A stretch of 33,591 nucleotides of DNA from Wenzhouxiangella sp. XN79A (lineage in GTDB: Bacteria > Pseudomonadota > Gammaproteobacteria > Xanthomonadales > Wenzhouxiangellaceae): NCBI RefSeq assembly GCF_012272825.1, contig NZ_JAAWWS010000059.1, forward strand, positions 1-33,591, given 5' to 3'. A program made the translations under genes and the position numbers. Shown piece by piece: positions 1 to 6,553 of the stretch (positions are counted from its first letter, which is position 1; each line of letters begins with the position of its first letter). The notes beneath the pieces are model-generated. The model saw only the letters and a list, made by a program, of their open reading frames with translations, did not search any database and was not told the origin of the DNA.

Positions 1-14
1 CCGACCGGTTCGCG

Positions 15-82
15 CGCGAGCGCCCTCCAACAGGCGAATCAGCACCGGCGCCGGATCGAAGGCCTGTTGGAGGCCGCTCGCG
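15..82. repeat. Imperfect inverted repeat (REP-like hairpin)
   Basis: Positions 15-35 and 62-82 are reverse complements at 20 of 21 positions: a 12-bp perfect inner arm (CCTCCAACAGGC), one C/C mismatch, and an 8-bp outer arm (CGCGAGCG). The loop is 26 nt. It lies beyond the end of the zinc operon, so it could be a REP-type extragenic palindrome or a transcript-end structure. There is no T-run, so a simple intrinsic terminator is unlikely. Confidence 0.6.
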
Positions 83-123
83 GGCGAAGGGTGGCGGGCC
101 GCTCGCGGTGCGAGCGGAGTGAG

Positions 124-148
124 CAGTTTTCAGTGAACAGTTTTCAGT
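124..148. repeat. Short tandem direct repeat
   Basis: The 11-bp word CAGTTTTCAGT occurs at 124-134 and again at 138-148, giving a 14-bp period. It is AT-rich compared with its surroundings and lies between the hairpin at 15-82 and the end of the DUF3299 gene. Function is unknown. No gene is seen in 1-224. Confidence 0.6.
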
Positions 149-224
149 AACAAACCTGGTCGGAGTTTCGTCGGCGCCGGCGGGGCCGCTTTCGACTCGT
201 CCCTCGCCCCTTTCCCCTGGCTTC

Positions 225-719
225 CTAGTCGTACAACTCCAGCTTGGCGACATCCATCGTGTAGGCGGAATCGGCGGTCTCGTTGCTGACGTCCTCGATG
301 TTGAGCTTGCCTTCCATCCAGAACGCGTCCCAGATATTGACCATGGGAATGGCCTCGTCCAGTCGGCCGTAGATGATCTGGTTGGCCGGTGGCGGCGGGA
401 CGTGGATGCAGGCGCCGAAGAAGGGGACGAAGAAGAACTCGGTCAGGTTGCCCTCGGCATCGGTCTCGACCGGGACGACGAAGCCGGGAATGCGGATCTG
501 CTGGCCGTCCAGTTCGGGCACGACGCTGTAGGACTGGAAGGCCTGCGGTGCGTCGAAGCCCGAGTGGTCGATGCCGGTCTGGTCGTTCAGCCAGGCCTGG
601 GCCTCTTCCTCGGGCATCAGGTCCAGCCATTCGATTTCGCGGGCCTTGCCGTGGGCCAGCAGCGGTGCGGCCAGGACGAGTGCGAGAAACAGCTTGACGA
701 TCGTTGGATGGATGGGCAT
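225..719 (-). CDS. DUF3299 domain exported protein of zinc-uptake operon
   Basis: This 164-residue protein has an N-terminal signal sequence (KLFLALVLAAPLLAHGKA), so it should be periplasmic or membrane-anchored. The C-terminal two thirds carry the DUF3299 signature, including GFVVPVE and the block FFGACIHVPPPPANQ with its single conserved Cys and His. It is the last gene of a minus-strand operon, 32 bp after the permease. DUF3299 proteins accompany DUF2796 and FtsX-type ABC genes in the Zrg zinc importer described in Vibrio, so a role in zinc uptake is inferred from context; its biochemical activity is not known to me. The reading frame stays open far upstream, but the ATG at 719 followed by a signal peptide fixes the start. 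Confidence 0.85.
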   Translation of the reverse strand: MPIHPTIVKLFLALVLAAPLLAHGKAREIEWLDLMPEEEAQAWLNDQTGIDHSGFDAPQAFQSYSVVPELDGQQIRIPGFVVPVETDAEGNLTEFFFVPFFGACIHVPPPPANQIIYGRLDEAIPMVNIWDAFWMEGKLNIEDVSNETADSAYTMDVAKLELYD

Positions 720-751
720 GGGGCTCGAATCGGGTTCGGATGGATGAGGGC

Positions 752-2014
752 TCACTGGCGGACCTGCATGCCGTCGGCCAGGGTGCGACGATACACCAGC
801 GCCGCCGGGATCAGGGCAACGAGCACGCCGGCCACACCGATGCCGGCCAGCACCAGCAACAGGGTTGCATCCGGCCAGGCCGCGCCGATGGCGATGCCGA
901 ACTGCGCCAGCAGCCACGGTGCGGCGGCGATCTGCAGGCCGTAGGCCAGCAGCACGCCCAGCACCAGGCCGGCCAGGGTGATCAGGAAAGCCTCGAGCAG
1001 CAGCAGGGCGGCGATCTGGACCGGCCGGGCGCCGCAGGCGCGCAGGATGGCCATTTCGCGCCGGCGTTCGTTGAGCGTCGTCAGCAGGGCAGTCAGCATG
1101 CCGAGCAGGCCGGCCAGCACGACCAGGCCGGCCACGACCAGCAGGATGCGCTCGGCCAGGCCGGTGATCCGCCACAGCTGCTGCAGCGCGATGCCGGGCA
1201 GCACGGCCAGCAGCGCTTCGTTCGGGTAGTCGTTGATGCGCTGCTGCAGGCCGAACACGGCCGCCCGGGTCGTCAGGCCGAGGAAGATGGCGGTGACCGC
1301 GTCGGGCTGCAGTTCCGCCTCGGCCGCGCGGGCTTCCTCGGGCGTCAGTCCGGATCCCGGACGGGGCACGCCGCGCTCCCAGCCGATGTGGATGGCGTGG
1401 TGGGCTTCCAGCGACACGTACAGCGACTGGTCGATGGGGGTGCCGGTGGGGGCCAGGATGCCGCGCACGGTGAACGGCTGGCCGGCGTGGGTCATCAGGC
1501 TGACGTTGCCGGCACCGTGGGCCAGTTCCAGCCGGTCGCCGAGTTCGTAGTCGAGCTGGCGGGCGACCTGGGCGCCGATGACCACGTCGAACAGGTCGGT
1601 CCAGGTCTCGCCGTCGGCGAACGAGAGGGTCTGGCCGCCGGCGAAGCGGTACCGCTCGAAGAACTCGGCGGTGGTGCCGATGACCCGGTAGCCCTGGTGC
1701 GAGTCGCCGAGCGAGATCGGCACGGCCCAGTCGACGGTGCGCGCCTTCGACAGCTCCTCGTAGGTGGTCCAGGTGACGTTGGCGGTGGCGTCGCCCAGGC
1801 CGAACACCGAGTACAGCAGCAATTGCACCGGCGCGGTCGGCGCGCCGACGATCAGGTCGACGCCCGAGACCGAGCGCTGGAAGCCTTCGCGGACCTGGTT
1901 GCGCATCTGCTCGACCAGCACCAGCAGGGCGATCGAGATGGCGATGGTGAAGATCGTCAGCGAGACCGCGAACAGGCGGTTGGTCAGTGAACCGCGGGCG
2001 AGGCGCGTCAGCAT
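752..2014 (-). CDS. FtsX-like ABC transporter permease
   Basis: This 420-residue inner-membrane protein has MacB/FtsX-type topology: one N-terminal membrane segment (around residues 13-35), a large periplasmic domain of about 230 residues, then three C-terminal membrane segments (about 290-312, 335-360 and 380-405). Its ATG at 2014 overlaps the end of the ATPase gene by 7 bp, indicating translational coupling. It should be the membrane subunit of the Zrg-type zinc importer, working with the ATPase upstream and the DUF2796 and DUF3299 exported proteins. FtsX-like permeases usually export or act mechanically rather than import, so the transport direction rests on the Vibrio Zrg precedent and is not visible in the sequence. 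Confidence 0.88.
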   Translation of the reverse strand: MLTRLARGSLTNRLFAVSLTIFTIAISIALLVLVEQMRNQVREGFQRSVSGVDLIVGAPTAPVQLLLYSVFGLGDATANVTWTTYEELSKARTVDWAVPISLGDSHQGYRVIGTTAEFFERYRFAGGQTLSFADGETWTDLFDVVIGAQVARQLDYELGDRLELAHGAGNVSLMTHAGQPFTVRGILAPTGTPIDQSLYVSLEAHHAIHIGWERGVPRPGSGLTPEEARAAEAELQPDAVTAIFLGLTTRAAVFGLQQRINDYPNEALLAVLPGIALQQLWRITGLAERILLVVAGLVVLAGLLGMLTALLTTLNERRREMAILRACGARPVQIAALLLLEAFLITLAGLVLGVLLAYGLQIAAAPWLLAQFGIAIGAAWPDATLLLVLAGIGVAGVLVALIPAALVYRRTLADGMQVRQ

Positions 2015-2715
2015 GGCGCGCTCCCGGTCTTGAGGTCACTCAACTCGATGACCCGGTCGAAGCGGTCGACCAGCTCGCGGTCATGGCTGACGAACAGCAG
2101 CGCCGAGCCCGCCTGGCGGACCTCGCCGAACAGCAGGTCGAGGAAGTCGTCGCGGCGGTCGCGGTCCAGCGCCGAGGTCGGCTCGTCGGCCAGCACCAGG
2201 TCGGGCCGGCCGATCAATGCGCGGGCCGCGGCCACGCGCTGCTGCTGGCCGACGCTGAGCTGGTCGGCGCGGCGCGCGAAGCCGGCTTCGTCGATGCCCA
2301 TGGCGGCCAGCAGGCGAGCGGCTTCCGCCTCGCGGTCGCCGGCTCGCTTGCCGCGCCGTTTCGAGAACCGGCAGCCGAGCAGCACGTTGGCCACCGGGTC
2401 CAGCCACGGCAGCAGGTTGAACTGCTGGAAGATCACGCCCAGGTGCTCGGCCCGGAACCGGTCGCGCTGGGCCCGCTTCAGCGCATCGAGCCGGGTGCCG
2501 GCGAAGTCGATCCGGCCGGCGTCGGGTGCGATCAGGCCGCCGATCAGGGCCAGCAGCGTCGACTTGCCCGAGCCGCTGGCGCCGGCCAGGAACACCGCTT
2601 CGCCGGGGTCGACGCGCAGGTCAAGGCCGCCGAACACCGGCACCGATGCGCCGGGCCAGGTGTAGTGCAGGTCCGCCAGCTCGAGCAGCGGTGCAACGGA
2701 AGCGGCGTCGGTCAT
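2008..2715 (-). CDS. ABC transporter ATP-binding protein (LolD/MacB-like)
   Basis: This 235-residue ATPase has all the expected motifs in order: Walker A GASGSGKST at about 45-53, a Q-loop in the IFQQFN region, the signature LSVGQQQR, Walker B LVLADEPTSALD and the switch His in LLFVSHD. The length and the LSVGQ signature fit the LolD/MacB clade that pairs with FtsX-like permeases, such as the next gene. Its ATG overlaps the stop of the DUF2796 gene (ATGA at 2712-2715), and its own stop overlaps the permease start. It presumably energises the zinc-uptake system at the inner membrane. Confidence 0.92.
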   Translation of the reverse strand: MTDAASVAPLLELADLHYTWPGASVPVFGGLDLRVDPGEAVFLAGASGSGKSTLLALIGGLIAPDAGRIDFAGTRLDALKRAQRDRFRAEHLGVIFQQFNLLPWLDPVANVLLGCRFSKRRGKRAGDREAEAARLLAAMGIDEAGFARRADQLSVGQQQRVAAARALIGRPDLVLADEPTSALDRDRRDDFLDLLFGEVRQAGSALLFVSHDRELVDRFDRVIELSDLKTGSAPC

Positions 2716-3500
2716 TGCAGGTCGATCCCCGGCGCCGCCTCGGTCAGTTCATGTCGCCATTGCCGGGTGGCGGTAATGGCATCGACGCGGATGCTGCGGT
2801 TGTCGGGCCAGTCGTCGAAGAGATCGAGCGCAAGCCGGTCCAGTGCGGCCGGATTCGAGCAGTCGGCGACGACCACGACGTGGAACTCGGCATGACCCTG
2901 GTCGCCGTGATCGTGGTGGTGATCGTGATCGGCATCGTCATGGCCATGGTCGTGGTCGTGGTCGCCGTGCTGGTGGTCGTCGCGGCTGTGCTCCCCGTGA
3001 TCGTGCTCCCCGTGATCGTGCTCCCCGTGGTCGTGGTCCCCGTGGTCGTGGTCCCCGTGGTCGTGGTCCCCATGATCATGATCGTCTTGGCGATGGGGAT
3101 CGGACGGCGCGTCGAATGCGCTGGTCGGGCCGGCCTCATCGCCCATCGAAGCCTCCACGGCAAAACCGGGTCGATCGACCGATACCGTGGTGCGGCATCC
3201 GGCATCGGCCGGCAGCACCAGCCAGTCGCCGGCGGCCAGGCGAGCGGTGGCCGCCTCCAGCGCTTCGGCCTGCGCGGCGTCGCGCGGCGGGTGCTCGAAA
3301 CCGACCAGGTTGGCGCCCGGGAACTGCAGGCTCAGGTCCAGCCGGCCGTCCTCGATCGCCAGCTGCGCGGTGGCCACCGAGTGCTGGTGGACATCGCCGC
3401 GGCGCAGTTCCTGCTGGGCATCCAGCGCCGGGCTGGCCAGCAGCAGCGCGGTGAGCATCGCGTAGCGGGTGGAAAGCGATCCGCCGTTTTCGATCGTCAT
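2712..3500 (-). CDS. zrgA: DUF2796 His-rich periplasmic zinc-binding protein (ZrgA-like)
   Basis: The 262-residue product starts at the ATG at 3500, preceded by GGAG at 8 nt spacing. An ATG six codons upstream at 3518 abuts the Zur box and has no ribosome binding site. After a signal peptide (MLTALLLASPALDA), residues 30-115 and 205-262 form the two halves of a DUF2796 domain. Between them, residues 137-204 are a His/Asp/Glu-Gly stretch rich in HDHG units, typical of metal-scavenging loops. Two cysteines (about 102 and 214) flank the loop and could form a disulfide. In Vibrio cholerae, ZrgA of this family belongs to a Zur-regulated zinc importer. First gene of the operon, with its promoter overlapping the Zur box. 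Confidence 0.85.
   Translation of the reverse strand: MTIENGGSLSTRYAMLTALLLASPALDAQQELRRGDVHQHSVATAQLAIEDGRLDLSLQFPGANLVGFEHPPRDAAQAEALEAATARLAAGDWLVLPADAGCRTTVSVDRPGFAVEASMGDEAGPTSAFDAPSDPHRQDDHDHGDHDHGDHDHGDHDHGEHDHGEHDHGEHSRDDHQHGDHDHDHGHDDADHDHHHDHGDQGHAEFHVVVVADCSNPAALDRLALDLFDDWPDNRSIRVDAITATRQWRHELTEAAPGIDLQ
2991..3080. repeat. 15-bp tandem repeats encoding the His-rich loop
   Basis: Six head-to-tail 15-bp units of the type (C/G)TCCCCRTGRTCRTG lie inside the DUF2796 gene and encode consecutive GDHDH/GEHDH pentapeptides on the minus strand. A 15-bp unit changes length without shifting frame, so the number of metal-binding pentapeptides can vary between strains by slippage. Confidence 0.85.
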
Positions 3501-3522
3501 TTCGGGGTCTCCGAGCATAAAA

Positions 3523-3537
3523 TGTTATAATATAACA
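3523..3537. promoter_or_regulatory. Zur box in the divergent promoter region
   Basis: TGTTATAATATAACA is a perfect 7-1-7 palindrome in otherwise GC-rich DNA. It matches the gammaproteobacterial Zur consensus core (TGTTATA-N-TATAACA). It lies 22 bp before the ATG of the DUF2796 gene on the minus strand and 3 bp before the ATG of the MerC gene on the plus strand. It also contains a TATAAT at 3526-3531 that can serve as the plus-strand -10, and TATTAT-type hexamers on the minus strand. Zinc-loaded Zur bound here would block both promoters. No good -35 is seen on either side. Confidence 0.88.
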
Positions 3538-3540
3538 GTC

Positions 3541-3969
3541 ATGGACCTTGTTCCTGCGCGTCCGGCCCGGTGGATCGATCGCCTCGGCATCTGTGCCTCG
3601 GTCGGCTGCGGCCTGCATTGTGCCGTGCTCACCGTCGTGATTCTGATGTATCCGACCCTCTGGCTGCACCGCGGCCTGCGGTCCAGCGGATTCTGGGAGG
3701 CGCTCTGGTGGACCGAACTGGGCCTCCTGGTTCTCGCCTGGCTGTTCGCGCTGCTGGCCGCATGGCTGGCCTGGCGCCGCGACCGGAGCCTGCTGATCCC
3801 GGGGCTGGCGATCATCGGGTCGGGAATTCTGACCCTGACCATCGCCTCTCCGTTCCATGGACGCTCACCCTGGATCAGTGCGCTGGCGCTGTTCGGCGGC
3901 CTTCTCGTGGCTTCGGCCCACGTCCTCAACCTGTGGCGTACGCGAAGACTTCGTCTCCGTTCGCCCTGA
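3541..3969 (+). CDS. MerC-family membrane protein, Zur-controlled
   Basis: This 142-residue protein has four predicted membrane segments (roughly 17-37, 54-78, 85-105, 110-130) and N-terminal cysteines at 18, 23 and 27 in and before the first one (CASVGCGLHC), as in the MerC domain family of metal transporters. The canonical CxxC pair is not exact here. The ATG at 3541 directly follows the Zur box. With TATAAT at 3526-3531 as the -10, transcription would start at or just before the ATG, so the mRNA is probably leaderless; no Shine-Dalgarno is visible. Placement opposite the Zrg-type operon suggests zinc rather than mercury transport; no other mer genes are present. Confidence 0.82.
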   Translation: MDLVPARPARWIDRLGICASVGCGLHCAVLTVVILMYPTLWLHRGLRSSGFWEALWWTELGLLVLAWLFALLAAWLAWRRDRSLLIPGLAIIGSGILTLTIASPFHGRSPWISALALFGGLLVASAHVLNLWRTRRLRLRSP

Positions 3970-4061
3970 CCGGTTGTTCAGCGTCCGCGAATTTGCCCCC
4001 GGGACCGAGTTGACGGACAATCCGGCCAAACGATTCCAACTGCTTCGGGGTTCCCTGCATC

Positions 4062-5426
4062 ATGAAAACCACATCCGTGCATGGCATGTGGTCGTCGCGA
4101 CTGATGTTCGTGATGGCCGCCACCGGTTCGGCCGTCGGGCTGGGCAATATCTGGCGTTTCCCGTACATCACCTCGGAAAACGGCGGCGGGGCGTTCGTGC
4201 TGGTCTACCTGGCCTGCATCGCGCTGATCGGGCTGCCGGTGCTGTTTGCCGAGATCGTCATCGGTCGACGCGGACGGATGAGCCCGATCAACTCGCTGAA
4301 GGAACTGGCCACCTCGGCCGGTGCGTCGACGGCCTGGTCCGGGATCGGCTGGATGGGCATCATCGCCGGCTTCCTGGTGCTGTCGTTCTACTCGGTGGTC
4401 GCCGGCTGGACGCTGTCCTACGGCTTCGATTACCTGCAGCAGCTGGCCTTCGGCGCGCCGGCGATCACCGACCCGGGCGCCCACTTCGGGGCGCTGCTCG
4501 CCGATCCGGCCAGGCTGATCTTCTGGCACGCGGTGTTCATGATCCTGACCATGGGCGTGGTGGCGCTGGGCGTGGAAGAGGGGCTGGAGCGCGCGGTCTC
4601 GATCCTGATGCCGATGCTGTTCGTGCTGCTGCTGATCCTGCTCGGCTACGGCATGAGTACCGGGCACTTCCAGGAAGCGGTGGGTTTCCTGTTCTCGCCG
4701 GACTGGTCGCGCGTCGACGGATCGATGATCGTGACCGCGATGGGTCAGGCCTTCTTTACGCTGAGCCTGGGCATGTGCGCGATCATGACCTATGGGGCCT
4801 ACCTGCCGTCGCACGTCAACGTGCCGGCCACCGGGGTGACCGTGGCGCTCGCCGACACGGCCGTTGCGCTGGTCGCGGGCCTTGCGATCTTCCCGATCGT
4901 CCTGTCGTTCGGGCTCGATCCGGAGGGCGGCGGGGCCGGGTTCATCTTCACCGCGCTGCCGCTGGCCTTCAATTCCATGCCGTTCGGGATCGCCTACGGC
5001 ATGGCGTTCTTCCTGCTGTTGTCGGTGGCCGCCTGGACCAGTTCGATCTCGCTGCTCGAACCGCCGACGGCCTATTTCGTCGAATCGACCGACATGAGTC
5101 GCAAGACGATCGCGCTGCTCGTCGCCGCCGCGACCTGGCTGATGGGCCTGGCCTCGGTGTTCTCGCTGAACATCTGGTCGCAGGTCACGATCGGCGGCCG
5201 GGACATCATGGGTGCGATCGAATTCCTCGCCGCCGACATCATGCTGCCGGTCGGCGGCCTGCTGATCGCCCTGTTCGCCGGCTGGGTGCTGTCGACCTCG
5301 ATCACCCGCGAGGAGCTCGACGAGAAGATGCCGTCCTGGGCCTTCCAGCTCTGGCTGTGGCTGACCCGCGTGGTCGCGCCGCTGGCCATCCTGCTGGTGC
5401 TCGGCGGCATCCTGGGCCTGTTCTGA
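4062..5426 (+). CDS. Sodium-dependent transporter, NSS (SNF) family
   Basis: This 454-residue polytopic inner-membrane protein has the hallmark NSS first-helix motif GSAVGLGNIWRFPY at about residues 22-35 and about 11-12 hydrophobic segments, close to bacterial homologues such as LeuT or MhsT in size. The family couples Na+ entry to uptake of amino acids or related compounds; the substrate cannot be read from the sequence. It begins 92 bp after the MerC stop on the same strand, so read-through from the Zur-controlled promoter is possible but unproven. A strong hairpin follows the stop. Confidence 0.93.
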   Translation: MKTTSVHGMWSSRLMFVMAATGSAVGLGNIWRFPYITSENGGGAFVLVYLACIALIGLPVLFAEIVIGRRGRMSPINSLKELATSAGASTAWSGIGWMGIIAGFLVLSFYSVVAGWTLSYGFDYLQQLAFGAPAITDPGAHFGALLADPARLIFWHAVFMILTMGVVALGVEEGLERAVSILMPMLFVLLLILLGYGMSTGHFQEAVGFLFSPDWSRVDGSMIVTAMGQAFFTLSLGMCAIMTYGAYLPSHVNVPATGVTVALADTAVALVAGLAIFPIVLSFGLDPEGGGAGFIFTALPLAFNSMPFGIAYGMAFFLLLSVAAWTSSISLLEPPTAYFVESTDMSRKTIALLVAAATWLMGLASVFSLNIWSQVTIGGRDIMGAIEFLAADIMLPVGGLLIALFAGWVLSTSITREELDEKMPSWAFQLWLWLTRVVAPLAILLVLGGILGLF

Positions 5427-5439
5427 TCGATCCGGTGCT

Positions 5440-5466
5440 ACCGGGCCGGCGCCATGCCGGCCCGGT
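5440..5466. terminator. Hairpin between convergent genes
   Basis: A perfect 11-bp stem (ACCGGGCCGGC at 5440-5450 with its complement at 5456-5466) closes a 5-nt loop. It sits between the convergent transporter and msrA genes, where it could stop transcription from both sides. There is no T-run on either strand, so it may need Rho or act mainly in mRNA stability. Confidence 0.5.
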
Positions 5467-5485
5467 GGGTCGGAATCCAGTTCGT

Positions 5486-6028
5486 CTATCCGGTGGCGGG
5501 CGTGGAGTCCCGGCGATCCGTCGCGTCGTCCCGACGCTTCGGCAGCACCCAGTCGGCGCGCGGGAAGTGGCAGGTATAGCCGTTCGGGTAGCGCTGGAGA
5601 TAGTCCTGGTGCTCAGGCTCGGCCTCCCAGAACGGGCCGACCGGCTCGACCTCGGTCACCACCTTGCAGGGCCACAGTCCGGAGGCCTCGACGTCGGCGA
5701 TGGTGTCGAGCGCCACGCGCTTCTGTTCGTCGTCGACGTAGTAGATCGCCGAGCGGTACGACAGGCCGACGTCGTTGCCCTGACGGTTCTTCGTGGTCGG
5801 GTCGTGGATCTGGAAGAAGTACTCGAGAATCCGCCGGTAGGAGATCGTTTCCGGATCGAACCGGATCTCGATGCCTTCGGCGTGGCTGCCGTGGTTGCGG
5901 TAGGTGGCGTTCGGCACGTCGCCGCCGGTGTAGCCCACGCGCGTTTCGAGCACGCCGGGCAGCTTGCGGATCAGGTCCTGCATGCCCCAGAAGCAGCCCC
6001 CGGCCAGGACGGCGCGTTCGGTCGTCAT
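5486..6028 (-). CDS. msrA: Peptide methionine sulfoxide reductase MsrA
   Basis: This 180-residue enzyme reduces methionine-S-sulfoxide in proteins. The catalytic motif GGCFWG is at residues 10-15, with the nucleophilic Cys at 12, followed by the family pattern RVGYTGG and the GSHAEGIEI block. The start at 6028 lies 1 bp after the msrB stop, so the two genes are coupled; together they repair both sulfoxide stereoisomers. No export signal is seen, so it is cytoplasmic. The upstream open frame overlaps msrB and is not coding for this gene. Confidence 0.95.
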   Translation of the reverse strand: MTTERAVLAGGCFWGMQDLIRKLPGVLETRVGYTGGDVPNATYRNHGSHAEGIEIRFDPETISYRRILEYFFQIHDPTTKNRQGNDVGLSYRSAIYYVDDEQKRVALDTIADVEASGLWPCKVVTEVEPVGPFWEAEPEHQDYLQRYPNGYTCHFPRADWVLPKRRDDATDRRDSTPATG

Positions 6029-6029
6029 C

Positions 6030-6476
6030 TCAGCGGTCCTCCACGTGATCGAGGTAGTCGCCATAGCCCTGTTCGGCCATGTCGTCGCGGTGGATGAAGC
6101 GTAGCGAAGCGGAGTTGATGCAGTAGCGAAGCCCGCCCTGGTCGGCCGGTCCGTCGGGAAACACGTGGCCGAGGTGGCTGTCGCCGTGCGCGCTGCGGAC
6201 CTCGGTCCGGACCATGCCGTGGCTGGTGTCGCGCAGCTCGTTGACGTGGGTCGGTTCGATCGGCCGGGTGAAGCTGGGCCAGCCGCAGCCGGCGTCGAAC
6301 TTGGTCGAGGAGGCAAACAGCGGCTCGCCGGATACGACGTCGACGTAGATGCCCGGCGCGTCGTTGTCCAGGTATTCGCCGGTGCCGGGGTACTCGGTGC
6401 CGTTTTCCTGGGTCACGCGGTACTGTTCTTCGGTCAGGGCCTCGATCGCCTCGGGGGTCTTTTGATAACGGGACAT
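6030..6476 (-). CDS. msrB: Peptide methionine sulfoxide reductase MsrB
   Basis: This 148-residue enzyme reduces methionine-R-sulfoxide. CGWPSF lies at about 64-69, the GDSHLGHVF block at about 98-106, and the catalytic Cys is in RYCINS (Cys119). The paired CxxC motifs of zinc-binding MsrBs are absent, so this is the zinc-free type, with Cys64 as the likely resolving residue. The ATG at 6476 was chosen; a TTG two codons upstream is also possible since GGAG lies 4 nt before it. First gene of an msrB-msrA unit. Confidence 0.95.
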   Translation of the reverse strand: MSRYQKTPEAIEALTEEQYRVTQENGTEYPGTGEYLDNDAPGIYVDVVSGEPLFASSTKFDAGCGWPSFTRPIEPTHVNELRDTSHGMVRTEVRSAHGDSHLGHVFPDGPADQGGLRYCINSASLRFIHRDDMAEQGYGDYLDHVEDR

Positions 6477-6553
6477 CGTCAATCCGCTCCGTGTCGGAAG
6501 GTCATGCAGTCAAAGGTCAGGGGTGCCCGGCCGGACTTCAAGTCGCAGGCCGG

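Noticed and set aside
704..1990. 428-codon open frame on the plus strand opposite the permease
   Set aside because: The translation is Gln/Gly/Arg-rich with no motifs; the minus strand encodes a clear FtsX-like permease.
720..2039. Fusion of the DUF3299 protein to an upstream frame
   Set aside because: The upstream part is an out-of-frame reading of the permease gene; a signal peptide begins at 719.
3501..3518. Upstream ATG (3518) for the ZrgA-like protein
   Set aside because: It lies next to the Zur box without a ribosome binding site, and any transcript from that promoter would barely include it; the ATG at 3500 has GGAG at proper spacing.
3541..3969. Mercury resistance operon
   Set aside because: Only a MerC-family protein is present; there is no merR, merT, merP or merA, and the context is zinc.
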